Shown here: piece by piece, positions 1-7,787 of the stretch
Layout of the letters: each line of letters starts with the position of its first letter
How positions within the stretch are numbered: position 1 is the stretch's first letter
Assembly: GCA_964415195.1 (NCBI GenBank)
Contig: CAYPYD010000001.1
Location: forward strand, 248,001-312,000
Direction: 5' to 3'
Source: WTXA01 sp964415195
GTDB lineage: Bacteria; Bacillota; TC1
Length of the DNA stretch: 64,000 nucleotides
Made by a program: the position numbers and the translations under genes
Notes under the pieces: generated by a model
The model's database searches: none
What the model was told of the DNA's origin: nothing
What the model saw: only the letters and a program-made list of their open reading frames with translations

Positions 1-569
1 TCATTGTTATTGCTGTGACCAAGTACATAGGAAATTATACTATTATCACCTAAATCAAAGATTGCACTTAGATATGCTTTTTGACCATTTCCGTACTTGA
101 ATTCAGTTACATCTGTCAACCATTTCTGATTTGGCTTTTCTGCTTTAAAATTCCGATTCAAGATATTTTCAGCAGTTACTTGTGCTTTACTAGGAATGTA
201 GTTCTTTCTTTTACGACGTATCACTGACTGAAGGCCCATTCTTCTCATAAGTCGACGTATACGTTTAACATTGTAGTTTCGTGAAAAGTCTATATTGATT
301 TCATTAGTTAGCCTTCTAACTCCATAAATTCCTTTAAATTTGGAATAGTATTCCAAGATTATAGCTGAAAGCCAATCATTTTCAGTAGGAGTGTTCACTT
401 TATGCCTACCTAGCCACTTGTAGTAACCAGATCTGGATACACAAAGTATTTCACATAACAGAGATATTGGGTGACCTTTTTCCTCAGACATTCGTTTAAT
501 TAGAACATACTCTATTTCTTCTTTCTTGTGGACAATTCCAAATTCATTTGGAGTTCTTTGAGTTTTTTT
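1..569 (-). CDS. IS3-family transposase OrfB, partial (integrase core)
   Basis: Catalytic half of an IS3 transposase, made as an OrfAB fusion by -1 frameshifting. The -1 frame opens at about 569 and reads on to the window edge. It contains the IS150-type HTH_21 region (SRSGYYKWLGR, then GIYGVRRLTNEI and RIRRLMRRMGL) and the start of the rve/DDE integrase core with the first catalytic Asp in KWLTDVTEFKYG. The remaining DDE residues lie outside the window. No good independent start codon is seen, which fits synthesis only by frameshift. Confidence 0.85.
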
Positions 570-1216
570 TTAAGTTCAAGCTCAATCTCCAAGCGTTCAA
601 GTCTTGCCTTGAGAATTTTGTTTTCTGCTTCAAGCTTTTCAATTTGTTTGGAAGCCTCTACTTTAGTAGACTTGATACGATTATCAAGTAATGATATGAC
701 TCCGTATTCATTGTATTTTCTGACCCAATTATATATTTGTTGATAAGATAGATCATACTTCTTTGCGGTTGAAGCATAGCTCTTACCATTTTTTAGGTAG
801 TCTTCAATGATACTTATACGTTCTTCATATGATATTTTCCGTCCCTTGGTCATATTCTTACCTCCATAAGAATTGTATGAATTGAGTTCCTTATGACCAT
901 TATACATTTTTTTCCAGGTATGAATAATAGAAGAAGAATTAATATTGTATTCTATTGCCAAAGAACGTAAACTTTTTTGGCCTCTCATGTATTCTTTTAC
1001 TACCATATGTTTAAAATCGGCAGTATATGACTGGTTATTTTGGCTTACTAGTAAAGCTTTAGCACCATGATTCTGGTATTTTTTAGCTAAGAAACGAATA
1101 TATATGGCATCACATCCATACTTCTTGGATAATGCTTTTGCGGGTATACCCTTATTCAAGTATTCCTTCACCATCTTGAGTTTTAATTTTTGATCGAATT
1201 TGATGTTTCTTCCCAT
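512..1216 (-). CDS. IS3-family transposase OrfA (helix-turn-helix)
   Basis: DNA-binding subunit of the IS. The 234-residue product has two or three helix-turn-helix segments of the insZ/IS150 kind (YLNKGIPAKALSKKYG near residue 20, GQKSLRSLAIEYNINSSS near 80, NGKSYASTAKKYDLSYQQI near 145) and a C-terminal leucine-zipper-like coiled coil (about 190-225) that normally mediates oligomerisation. A run of nine A residues (minus strand, 571-563) lies near the 3' end, in frame as A AAA AAA C, the standard IS3 slippery site leading into OrfB. The start at 1216 follows an AAAGGGGG ribosome binding site. Confidence 0.9.
   Translation of the reverse strand: MGRNIKFDQKLKLKMVKEYLNKGIPAKALSKKYGCDAIYIRFLAKKYQNHGAKALLVSQNNQSYTADFKHMVVKEYMRGQKSLRSLAIEYNINSSSIIHTWKKMYNGHKELNSYNSYGGKNMTKGRKISYEERISIIEDYLKNGKSYASTAKKYDLSYQQIYNWVRKYNEYGVISLLDNRIKSTKVEASKQIEKLEAENKILKARLERLEIELELKKKLKELQMNLELSTRKKK
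563..571 (-). promoter_or_regulatory. Slippery A9 run for -1 frameshift between OrfA and OrfB
   Basis: Nine consecutive A on the minus strand. In the OrfA frame they read AAA AAA AAA CTC. Slipping back one base enters the OrfB frame just downstream of an in-frame TAA, as in other IS3 elements. Confidence 0.75.
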
Positions 1217-1310
1217 AATTAATGCCCCCTTTAATATGTAGTTTTATTTTTCAACTGTCTACCAAATGGGGAGCATATCAGTTAAAGAATATAGCCTGAT
1301 ATAGGTTAAT

Positions 1311-1460
1311 ATAGCAAAGTCAAGAATGCCCTAACTGTGGGAAAAGCCCACTGTTAGGGCATCATCTATATAACTCAAAATCGTACGGGAACCGTGGGGG
1401 TTCAGGTCACCCCTTAGGCACCAGTAGGGCATCTCAGAGTTTCTAAGGTGCTATTTTTTT
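1311..1460 (+). repeat. Interspersed repeat copy A: hairpin, tRNA-like 3' end, terminator hairpin
   Basis: About 150 bases in three parts. First is a hairpin GCCCTAAC...GTTAGGGC (1328-1360). Second is a block TCATCTATATAACTCAAAAT-CGTACGGGAACC shared with the other copies. Third is a T-arm-like GGGGGTTCAGGTCACC followed by a GGCACCA end, then a stem GCATCTCAGA / TCTAAGGTGC with a T7 run. Together with the copies at 3629 and 6412 it shows stem changes that keep pairing. No D-arm or anticodon arm is present, so this is not a working tRNA gene. Confidence 0.75.
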
Positions 1461-1521
1461 GCCTTTCACCCCTTAATATAGCAAGAATTAGCTTACATTA
1501 AGTGATATAATTATTTTATGC

Positions 1522-1794
1522 ATGTATTCAAGTGTATTATGCATAGTATATAGTAAGAAAGGCAGGTATTGGATTTTGGCTGAAACATCTTTTGAAACAC
1601 TAATAATAGGTGAAGTATACATCACCAAAACTTGCCATATTTTAGGTATATTCTACCCATACTCACGTTTAAGAGGCATACAATGTAATGATGAATTTAA
1701 TAGCAATGCGCTATATATGCAAGGTCAAACAACAAACGGTACCGACCAAAGTATGATAGAAGTAATCAGATTGGAAGCAGGTGGGCTGAAATGA
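1522..1794 (+). CDS. Hypothetical protein, doubtful or remnant
   Basis: A 90-residue open frame that ends in an ATGA overlap with the next gene. I do not recognise it. It has no membrane segment or clear motif, and no ribosome binding site precedes the first ATG. The overlap argues for translation coupling, but the N-terminal third could be chance reading through IS-flanking sequence. It may be the 3' remains of a larger gene cut by the upstream mobile DNA. Confidence 0.3.
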   Translation: MYSSVLCIVYSKKGRYWILAETSFETLIIGEVYITKTCHILGIFYPYSRLRGIQCNDEFNSNALYMQGQTTNGTDQSMIEVIRLEAGGLK

Positions 1795-2360
1795 AACAAA
1801 GCATCAGTACTTTTTATAGCTGGGAAAGGGCAGGATGGCGATCCTGGCTGGCTGAAAATTTCGAAAAGGAGTCTGAAGTCTGGTTTATCTTCCCGAAGAA
1901 GGAATCAGGAGAGAGGTCTCTTTCCTATAATGATGCGGTTGAGGAGGCTTTGTGCTTTGGTTGGATTGACAGCCGAGTCCAGAGTCTGGATTCTGAGCAT
2001 CGTATCCATCGATTTTCCCCTAGAAAGAAGGGTAGCTCATACTCGAGGGCGAATATCGAGAGGTTGATTCACTTGGAACGAGAGGGTTTGCTGCAGACCA
2101 AGGTCCGAGAGGAGGTACTTGATATTATCAGAGTGCCTTTTGTTTTTCCAGAGGATATCCTGGAGCAGATTCGAGTGGATGAGGAAGTCTGGGCTAATTT
2201 CCAAGCTTTTACAGAAGGTTATAAACGGATCCGTATTGCCTATATCGACAGTGCAAGAAAACGACCAGAAGAGTTCAAGAGACGTCTGGATAGCTTCCTG
2301 AGGAAGACTAAGCAGAACAAACTGGTTGGTTATGGCGGGATTGAGAAATACTACCGATAA
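1791..2360 (+). CDS. YdeI/OmpD-associated family protein
   Basis: Small cytoplasmic protein of the YdeI/OmdA family (189 residues), whose biochemical role is not settled; some members are linked to resistance to cationic peptides. Family hallmarks are WRSWLAENFEKESEVWFIF near residue 15, YNDAVEEALCFGWIDSRV near 45-62, and RFSPRKKGSSYSRANIERL near 75-95. The C-terminal 60 residues form the usual helical tail (RKRPEEFKRRLDSFLRKTK). GGTGGG sits nine bases before the ATG. The gene has higher GC than its neighbours and lies between copies of the tRNA-like repeat, suggesting recent acquisition. Confidence 0.85.
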   Translation: MKQSISTFYSWERAGWRSWLAENFEKESEVWFIFPKKESGERSLSYNDAVEEALCFGWIDSRVQSLDSEHRIHRFSPRKKGSSYSRANIERLIHLEREGLLQTKVREEVLDIIRVPFVFPEDILEQIRVDEEVWANFQAFTEGYKRIRIAYIDSARKRPEEFKRRLDSFLRKTKQNKLVGYGGIEKYYR

Positions 2361-2380
2361 ACTCCACGAAAAATCATATA

Positions 2381-2418
2381 TCATTAGGGCATCATCTATA
2401 TGTGGGGGTGTGCTGGTA
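2381..2418 (+). repeat. Fragment of the interspersed repeat
   Basis: ATTAGGGCATCATCTATAT followed by GTGGGGGT matches the block after the first hairpin of copies A-C, with the tRNA-like part mostly deleted. It lies just after the YdeI-family gene. Confidence 0.5.
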
Positions 2419-2497
2419 GATTATCGGCATAAAAAAAGATATATGATAAAAAATAATATATTAGGATTTCAAAAATAAAATCAAAGCAGGTGGAAAA

Positions 2498-3481
2498 ATG
2501 AAAGCATTAGTCATTAAAGAATATGGTTCTCCAAATAATTTGAGCATTGAGGAAGTGCCGAAACCGATAATAAACAGCAACGAGGTTCTTGTGAAAATAA
2601 AAGCTGTATCAATTAATGACTTTGATCTTGGAATCATTGAAGGAAAATCTCTTATAAATCGATTGCTGGCTGGTCTTTTCAGACCTAAAATACAAATACT
2701 AGGTTCTGATATTGCTGGTGTTATTGAAGAGATTGGTGAAAATATAACAAAATTTAAAATTGGTGATAAAGTATATGGTGATTTAAGCGATAATAAATTT
2801 GGGGGTTTTGCAGAATATGTTGCGACTTCTGAAAAACACTTATGCCGAATTACTGAAGGGATGCCTTTTAATATTGCAGCTGCGATTCCACAGGCAGGTC
2901 AGCTAGCCTATCAAGCACTCCATGATTTTTCTGAGATCAAAGAAGGACAGAAAATCTTGATTAATGGTGCAGGCGGTGGTGTTGGTACTTACGCTGTTCA
3001 AATGCTTCGAAAACATAAAGTTCATTTAACTGGTGTTGATACTGAAGTAAAAAGGGAGATGCTACTTAAATTAGGATATGATGAATTTATTGATTATATG
3101 AAAACTGATTTCACAGAACAAAGTATACAGTATGATATTGTCATTGATTGCAAAACAACCAAATCTCCTCACAAGTACTCAAAAATTCTAAAAGAAAATG
3201 GAATGTACATAACTATTGGTGGAGATATCCCAAAAGTACTCTGGATAATGTTTATGTCTAAGTATTTAGAGAGAAAATATCGAAGGGCTTTTAAAGGCGT
3301 TGTTTTACATACGAATAGAAATTTGCCTGAGATAAATAAAATGTTTGAAGAAGGGAATTTAACATCAATTATTGACCCACGTCGGTTTACCCTGGAAACA
3401 GGAAGAGAAGCAATGGAATATTACGCAACCGGAGAGCAGTTAGGTAAAGTATTGATTGTTGTTGATGAAGTAATCAGTTAA
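2498..3481 (+). CDS. NAD(P)-dependent medium-chain dehydrogenase, quinone-oxidoreductase type
   Basis: Cytosolic oxidoreductase of the zinc-free MDR branch, expected to reduce quinones or enones with NAD(P)H. The 327 residues match the family length. The N-terminal GroES-like domain contains GSDIAGVIEEIGENITKFKI (about 68-87) and the following GDKVYG. The Rossmann domain has the nucleotide loop INGAGGGVGTYAVQM (about 155-170). No catalytic or structural zinc cysteines are present. The C-terminal GKVLIVV strand is typical. AGGTGG precedes the ATG by about six bases. It sits alone between repeat copies A and B; the substrate is unknown. Confidence 0.88.
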   Translation: MKALVIKEYGSPNNLSIEEVPKPIINSNEVLVKIKAVSINDFDLGIIEGKSLINRLLAGLFRPKIQILGSDIAGVIEEIGENITKFKIGDKVYGDLSDNKFGGFAEYVATSEKHLCRITEGMPFNIAAAIPQAGQLAYQALHDFSEIKEGQKILINGAGGGVGTYAVQMLRKHKVHLTGVDTEVKREMLLKLGYDEFIDYMKTDFTEQSIQYDIVIDCKTTKSPHKYSKILKENGMYITIGGDIPKVLWIMFMSKYLERKYRRAFKGVVLHTNRNLPEINKMFEEGNLTSIIDPRRFTLETGREAMEYYATGEQLGKVLIVVDEVIS

Positions 3482-3518
3482 AGGGGATATAGTAATGTTA
3501 TATACTTAAATAAGTCTA

Positions 3519-3545
3519 CTATGAAAATGTAATATCATAGGCATA
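3519..3545 (+). repeat. 27-base motif, copy 1
   Basis: CTATGAAAATGTAATATCAT continuing AGGCATA. It matches 7602-7628 at 23 of 27 positions. Both lie in intergenic DNA; the role is unknown. Confidence 0.4.
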
Positions 3546-3628
3546 GTATGACAAATTTGCAAATAAAGGTTGATAAATGACACACCAACTTAAAGATTAT
3601 AGCAATGTATAGGTGAGTATAAAAAATT

Positions 3629-3765
3629 CAAGAATACCCTAACGTTGAGGAAATACCTGCGTTAGGGTATCATCTATATAACTCAAAATCGTACGGGAAA
3701 CCTTAGGGGTTCAAGTCCCATTTTCAGCACCAATAGGGCATCTCAGAGTTTCTGAGGTGCTATTT
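3629..3765 (+). repeat. Interspersed repeat copy B: hairpin, tRNA-like 3' end, terminator hairpin
   Basis: Hairpin TACCCTAACG...CGTTAGGGTA (3635-3670), then CATCTATATAACTCAAAATC and CGTACGGGAAACC, then a tRNA-like end: AGGGG-TTCAAGT-CCCAT (T-arm, four of five pairs) + TTTCAGC + ACCA. A perfect stem GCATCTCAGA-GTT-TCTGAGGTGC (3738-3760) follows. The first stem differs from copy A at paired positions (G-C replaced by A-T), so pairing is kept. The 3' end resembles a class II tRNA such as tRNA-Leu. Confidence 0.75.
3738..3765 (+). terminator. Terminator-like hairpin in repeat copy B
   Basis: Ten-base stem with a three-base loop followed by TATTTATTT. The same stem with compensating changes is a strong terminator at 20690. 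Confidence 0.5.
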
Positions 3766-4041
3766 ATTTGTGTAAAAGTACCATAGTACCACCTCGTATT
3801 GAACTGCTCCCTGAAAGTGGCTAGTGGGAAATCTAATATTATGCACCAAAGCATGGCTTCTGATTCTTAAAAGGCACCATGCTTTAGTATTTAGCTTAAA
3901 ATCTTTTTTTGTCGGAGAAATAATGTATAATAAAAATGTATACATACAAAAGCTTAATCCTTTGCAATAAAAATGCAGCGAGTAATCATATTTGAGATTT
4001 AAAGTGCAGTTTATTCTGTGAGAAAAGAGTGAGGGCTTATC

Positions 4042-5577
4042 ATGAATGAAAAAAATCAATCCCCGAAATTGATATCAATAGATAGTATGTCTAAGAAATT
4101 ACTATTCGAAATACTAGAGCACATAGGTACAGGAGTGCTAATTATTGATGAAGAGCTTCACAAAATTGTCTATGCCAACAAGGAAATTGAAAGAATTTCT
4201 GGATACAAATCAGAGGAAATGATAGGAAAAGTATGCAATTTTTTCCTGTGTCCTTCTGAAGCAGGGCGTTGTCCTATAACTGATTTGGGCCAGTACGTTG
4301 ACCAGTCAGAGCGCAGTTTAATAAACAGAGATGGAAAAGAAGTGCCTGTTATTAAAACTGTAGAACGCATTAAAATAGAAAATAAAGAGTATTTTATCGA
4401 AACTGTGATTGACAATACCAATTACAAATTGGGTCAGCAAGCAATAGAAGAAATCCAAAGAAGAGATTCTGTGATTCTTGCCCATCTGCAGGGAATAGCC
4501 TATCGATGTAATTACGACCGGGACTGGACGATGCAGTTTATTTCAGATGGTTGCTATGAACTTACTGGATATAAGTCAAATAGCTTGCTTTACAACAAAG
4601 ACCTGTCATATAACAATATCATCACACCGGAATATAGAGACTTCCTGTGGAATGAATGGGCTCGCATAATTAAAGAAAAGGAAGTGTTCAGATATGAATA
4701 TCCAATCATAACCGCTTCGGGAAAAGAAAAGTGGGTATATGAACAGGGACAACCTATCTATGGAGAAAACGGAGAGGTTGTATGCCTTGAAGGCTTGGTG
4801 ATCGACATCAACGACCGCAAAATAGCTGAGGAGAAACTGAAGGAGACAAATACAAAAATACAACAATTATTAGAAACTGTTAAACAAAGCGAGGAGAGAT
4901 TCAGGGTTGCCCAGGAGATGTCTCCTGATGGATTCACCATTCTTCATCCAGTTCGGAACGAGAGAGGCGAGGTTATTGATTTTACATGGGTTTATGAAAA
5001 TCCAGCTATCGCACGCGTAAACCATACAGACCCACTAGAAGTAATAGGTAAAAGGCTACTAGATGTTTTTCCAGAACACCGTGGAACAGTAATTTTCGAA
5101 GCATATATTCATACGGCAAATACCAGAGAAACTCAAATATTTGAAGAAATCAATGTTGGAGACATAATATCTGGGGAAAAATGGCTTCGTCTACTAGTCG
5201 TACCTATGAGTGAAGATATTGTCATAATAGCTCAGGATATTACTAAACGCAAGAAAGCTGAAAGTGAACTAATTCGCTTAAGATTTCACGACCATTTAAC
5301 AGGGTTATACAATCGTAGCTATTACGAAGAAATAATAACCGTCCTGGATAATGAAGAAAATCTTCCGATTTCGGTCGTCATCGGGGACATCAACGGACTT
5401 CGATTGATTAACAATGCTTACGGTAATGAGGCTGGGGACAAGCTCATTGCAGAAACAGCTCAGATTATACGTAGATGCATTCGCGAAGATGATATTTTGG
5501 CACGCACTGGTGGCGATGATTTCACCATTTTAATGCCCCGTACCAATATGGATACCGCCAATGGAATGATGCAATAA
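4042..5577 (+). CDS. PAS-PAS-PAS-GGDEF sensor, N-terminal part of a split c-di-GMP protein
   Basis: Soluble multi-PAS signalling protein. PAS1 spans about 15-130 (a CXFFLCPSEAGRCPITD-like cysteine cluster), PAS2 about 140-260 (IAYRCNYDRDWTMQF), PAS3 about 282-400, and a GGDEF domain starts at FHDHLTGLYNRSYYEE near 415. The active-site motif reads TGGDDF near 490. The frame meets TAA at 5575-5577 inside the GGDEF domain, yet continues in the same frame as the rest of GGDEF plus HD-GYP. This is therefore one gene interrupted by a single nonsense codon (or suppressed or misread there). PAS2 is closely related to the PAS of the EAL protein at 20921. GAGGG precedes the ATG. Confidence 0.85.
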   Translation: MNEKNQSPKLISIDSMSKKLLFEILEHIGTGVLIIDEELHKIVYANKEIERISGYKSEEMIGKVCNFFLCPSEAGRCPITDLGQYVDQSERSLINRDGKEVPVIKTVERIKIENKEYFIETVIDNTNYKLGQQAIEEIQRRDSVILAHLQGIAYRCNYDRDWTMQFISDGCYELTGYKSNSLLYNKDLSYNNIITPEYRDFLWNEWARIIKEKEVFRYEYPIITASGKEKWVYEQGQPIYGENGEVVCLEGLVIDINDRKIAEEKLKETNTKIQQLLETVKQSEERFRVAQEMSPDGFTILHPVRNERGEVIDFTWVYENPAIARVNHTDPLEVIGKRLLDVFPEHRGTVIFEAYIHTANTRETQIFEEINVGDIISGEKWLRLLVVPMSEDIVIIAQDITKRKKAESELIRLRFHDHLTGLYNRSYYEEIITVLDNEENLPISVVIGDINGLRLINNAYGNEAGDKLIAETAQIIRRCIREDDILARTGGDDFTILMPRTNMDTANGMMQ

Positions 5578-5688
5578 ATAGCTGATGCTTGTGAAGTACA
5601 CAATCTCTCGCAAACCGATCCTTCAAGACATATCAGTCTTGCTCTTGGTTTTGAAATAAAGCAATTTTCAAATGAGCGAATTAAGGAT

Positions 5689-6318
5689 GTGGAAAAGAAT
5701 GCAGAGGAATATCTTAAAAAGCGAAAGCTTTTGGAAAGTGCTAGTCATTTTAATGCAATCATTGCTTCACTCCAGGCAACAGTGAATGCTAAAAGCCAGG
5801 AAACAGAGGAGCACTGCGAGCGCATTTATTCCATGTCAAAAATGATAGGAGAAAAGTTAGGACTGCCGTCATCGGATATGGATAATTTACAGCTACTTTC
5901 CCTGCTTCATGACATTGGAAAAGTTGGCATTCCAGATAGCATCCTAAATAAACCCGATAAATTGAGTGAAGAAGAATGGGATTTGATGAAAACCCACACG
6001 GAAATTGGGTTCCGGATAGCGAAATCAACTCTTGAGTTGGAGAGCATTGCCAAATACATCCTTTGTCATCATGAACGATTTGATGGAAAGGGATATCCTC
6101 AAGGCCTGAGCGGAGAAAATATTCCTTTGCTTTCCAGGATTCTAGCGGTAGCAGATTCATACGACGCCATGACAAGCGAAAGGATATACAGCAAAGCCAT
6201 TAGCCAAGAAGAAGCAATTGCTGAAATAAAAAAGAATGCAGGTACTCAATTTGACCCTGAAATAGCAGAGGTGTTTGTGAATCTGGTGCTGGTTGAAATA
6301 GATTCTATCGAGAATTAA
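5689..6318 (+). CDS. HD-GYP phosphodiesterase domain, C-terminal part of the split protein
   Basis: Same frame as the upstream PAS-GGDEF piece. Bases 5578-5688 encode the missing end of GGDEF (HISLALGFEIKQFS), so the GTG at 5689 is only the first usable start after the stop and lacks a clear ribosome binding site. The HD-GYP domain has SLLHDIGKVGIPD (about residue 73) and CHHERFDGKGYP (about 126), the metal and GYP motifs of c-di-GMP hydrolases. If translated alone it would lack sensory control. The ancestral gene would be 4042-6318, 758 codons. Confidence 0.8.
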   Translation: MEKNAEEYLKKRKLLESASHFNAIIASLQATVNAKSQETEEHCERIYSMSKMIGEKLGLPSSDMDNLQLLSLLHDIGKVGIPDSILNKPDKLSEEEWDLMKTHTEIGFRIAKSTLELESIAKYILCHHERFDGKGYPQGLSGENIPLLSRILAVADSYDAMTSERIYSKAISQEEAIAEIKKNAGTQFDPEIAEVFVNLVLVEIDSIEN

Positions 6319-6411
6319 AAATATGAATAGTGATGTGTGTTAAAAAACATCCAGTCCTAAAAAACAGTATTATATACAAAAGAAACTAAAATTATATAAG
6401 AATGATAGCAA

Positions 6412-6500
6412 AGTCAATGATGCCCTAACAGTGAGAAAAAACCACCGTTAGGGCATCATCTAAATAACAAAAATCGTAAGGAACCTTGGGGATTCTTGAT
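6412..6500 (+). repeat. Interspersed repeat copy C, truncated
   Basis: ATAGCAAAGTCAATGATGCC as in copy A, then a hairpin GCCCTAAC...GTTAGGGC (6422-6454), CATCATCTAAATAAC, ATCGTAAGGAACCTTGGGGATTC, and then divergence. The T-arm is broken and the CCA end and terminator are missing. Confidence 0.7.
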
Positions 6501-6544
6501 TCATGAATGCATACTATAATAGCATGAAATAACTGAGTCCAACT

Positions 6545-6910
6545 CTATTTTATGGGTAAGTCTGAATTAGCTACCAAACTAACATCCGTTCCCAGTAGAT
6601 TGGCCACTAATATATCACCCTTGTATATAGGAGCCTCTAATTCAACTTCTTTTAAATAACTTACGACTTTATTGCGCAAGCCAACTTCAAAAGCCTTCGA
6701 AGTTATACCTTGTACATTAGCATATTTACCATTTTTAACCCTGACACTAAATGTTAAGATACGATGTTGAATACCACTTTCCTGTTCTGCATAGCGATCA
6801 CCCTTTAAACAATTATTACCATCTATCTGGTAAATAACTCCATCTTCTGAAGTCACCTCAATCTGGCAACCGAAAGGACAGCACCTACAAGGAATCAATA
6901 CTGTTGTCAA
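6545..6910 (-). CDS. DUF1667 protein (cysteine-rich, CxxCxxGC-type)
   Basis: 121-residue DUF1667 protein. The N-terminal PCRCCPFGCQIEV and later NNCLKG give the conserved cysteine pattern that probably binds a metal or iron-sulfur centre; the C-terminal half carries the usual RILTFSVRVKNG and SKAFEVGL strands. Family members normally lie beside FAD-dependent glycerol-3-phosphate dehydrogenase or NADH oxidase genes (glpA/noxA type). None is here, so this copy is an orphan. The start is a TTG with a weak GTGGGT site; the frame has no ATG upstream before a stop. Confidence 0.75.
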   Translation of the reverse strand: MTTVLIPCRCCPFGCQIEVTSEDGVIYQIDGNNCLKGDRYAEQESGIQHRILTFSVRVKNGKYANVQGITSKAFEVGLRNKVVSYLKEVELEAPIYKGDILVANLLGTDVSLVANSDLPIK

Positions 6911-6981
6911 AATTATTACCCACTTTCTTTTCCATAGTCATTCTATCACTTTGAGTTTAAATTGAGCTTTAAATAAATGAA

Positions 6982-7551
6982 TTAAGGCCTTAATACCCTC
7001 GTCTTAACAATCTGAAATACCTTAATACTAACACCTATAATCAATAAGACAAAGGCCAAGTAAATCATGAGCCATTTCATTAATGTGCAATAAGGTGCCA
7101 AATAGGCAACAAAAGTAGTCTGAGGATATCTGAACATCAAATATGATACCATAATATTCTCTAAAAAATCAAAAACCATACCAAAAAGCGGAAGTAAGTT
7201 AAAAATATAGAAAGACTTACCAGCTATAGGCTTTTTGAAAGTTAAGGACAAAGCAGATATTAAGAAAAAACCATAAACAACAGGCCAAACTACATCAAAG
7301 GTAAATCGACTATTAATATAATACTGACGACCTTCTTCACCATATACCTCAGCAATCTGATAAAGCTTTTCGACCCTATAGAATAAAGATGTATCTGGAG
7401 ACAGACTTGTACCAGTAATCTCTTTTGTAGCAACTGAAACTGCAGGCAGCACAAAGACTATAAAGCCTGTAAAGATTAATAATGCTACTATAAAAACAAG
7501 CAACGTGGTTTTTTTAGTAAACCATCTTGAGAGGTTATTAAGTATTTTCAT
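6982..7551 (-). CDS. Integral membrane protein of unknown function
   Basis: 189 residues with a short basic N-terminus and about five hydrophobic segments: near 17-37, 87-105, 115-133, 140-155 and 160-180. The first extracytoplasmic loop (about 38-85) contains VEKLYQIAEVYGEEGRQYY. An AGGAG site precedes the ATG. It is divergent from the heliorhodopsin gene, with about 235 bases between, so the two may share a control region. I do not recognise a family, and no catalytic motif is visible. A cargo or partner role next to the rhodopsin is inference only. Confidence 0.7.
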   Translation of the reverse strand: MKILNNLSRWFTKKTTLLVFIVALLIFTGFIVFVLPAVSVATKEITGTSLSPDTSLFYRVEKLYQIAEVYGEEGRQYYINSRFTFDVVWPVVYGFFLISALSLTFKKPIAGKSFYIFNLLPLFGMVFDFLENIMVSYLMFRYPQTTFVAYLAPYCTLMKWLMIYLAFVLLIIGVSIKVFQIVKTRVLRP

Positions 7552-7601
7552 AATTTAATCTCCTAAAACTAACATAAAAAATATTTGTTTTAAAATGTCA
7601 T

Positions 7602-7628
7602 CTATGAAAATATAATACCATATGCATA
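7602..7628 (+). repeat. 27-base motif, copy 2
   Basis: CTATGAAAATATAATACCAT continuing ATGCATA, 23 of 27 identical to 3519-3545. It lies between the divergent membrane protein and heliorhodopsin genes and includes a TATAAT. Confidence 0.4.
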
Positions 7629-7787
7629 ACAGTAAGTAAAAACAGTACATACTAATTTAATTTATGACTGGACAATTTTCGACATAACATAAAATAAAGA
7701 TTTAAGATTTTAACATTTCTCTTGCTACATACATTATAAAATGATAGTATGGAATTAATAAGATACAAAACTATAAGGAGAACAAAT

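Larger units (their letters stand above)
1..1280 (-). mobile_element. IS3-family insertion sequence (IS150-like), cut by the window edge
   Basis: Two overlapping reading frames on the minus strand encode an IS3-type OrfA and OrfB. Beyond OrfA the minus strand begins TGATATGCTCCCC at base 1280, followed by TTTGGTAGACAG, which resembles the terminal inverted repeats of Firmicute IS3 elements. I therefore place this end at 1280. The other end lies outside the window, so the matching repeat and the target duplication cannot be checked. Confidence 0.85.
3482..4041. other. 560-base non-coding stretch: repeat copy B, possible IS relic, hairpin
   Basis: It holds, in order: a 27-base motif CTATGAAAATGTAATATCAT... 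(3519-3545) that recurs with four changes at 7602-7628; repeat copy B (3629-3765); a possible IS3 terminus relic GAACTGCTCCCTGAAAGTGG around 3801-3820; and a hairpin with arms AAAGCATGG (3848-3856) and CCATGCTTT (3877-3885). The minus-strand open frame across it has no ribosome binding site or recognisable product. Confidence 0.5.

Noticed and set aside
1360..1425. A complete tRNA gene in the repeat copies
   Set aside because: Only a T-arm and CCA-like 3' end are present; no D-arm, anticodon arm or 5' acceptor strand pairs with it.
3760..4059. 99-residue reverse-strand open frame before the PAS gene
   Set aside because: No ribosome binding site or family match; it crosses a terminator hairpin and a palindrome and overlaps the PAS gene start.
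1311..6500. CRISPR-like array from repeated palindromes
   Set aside because: Copies are kilobases apart, imperfect, and separated by genes; no cas gene is present.
7734..7756. Heliorhodopsin promoter or an earlier start at 7749
   Set aside because: Only weak -35/-10 pairs are seen, and the 7749 ATG has no ribosome binding site while 7788 has a good one.
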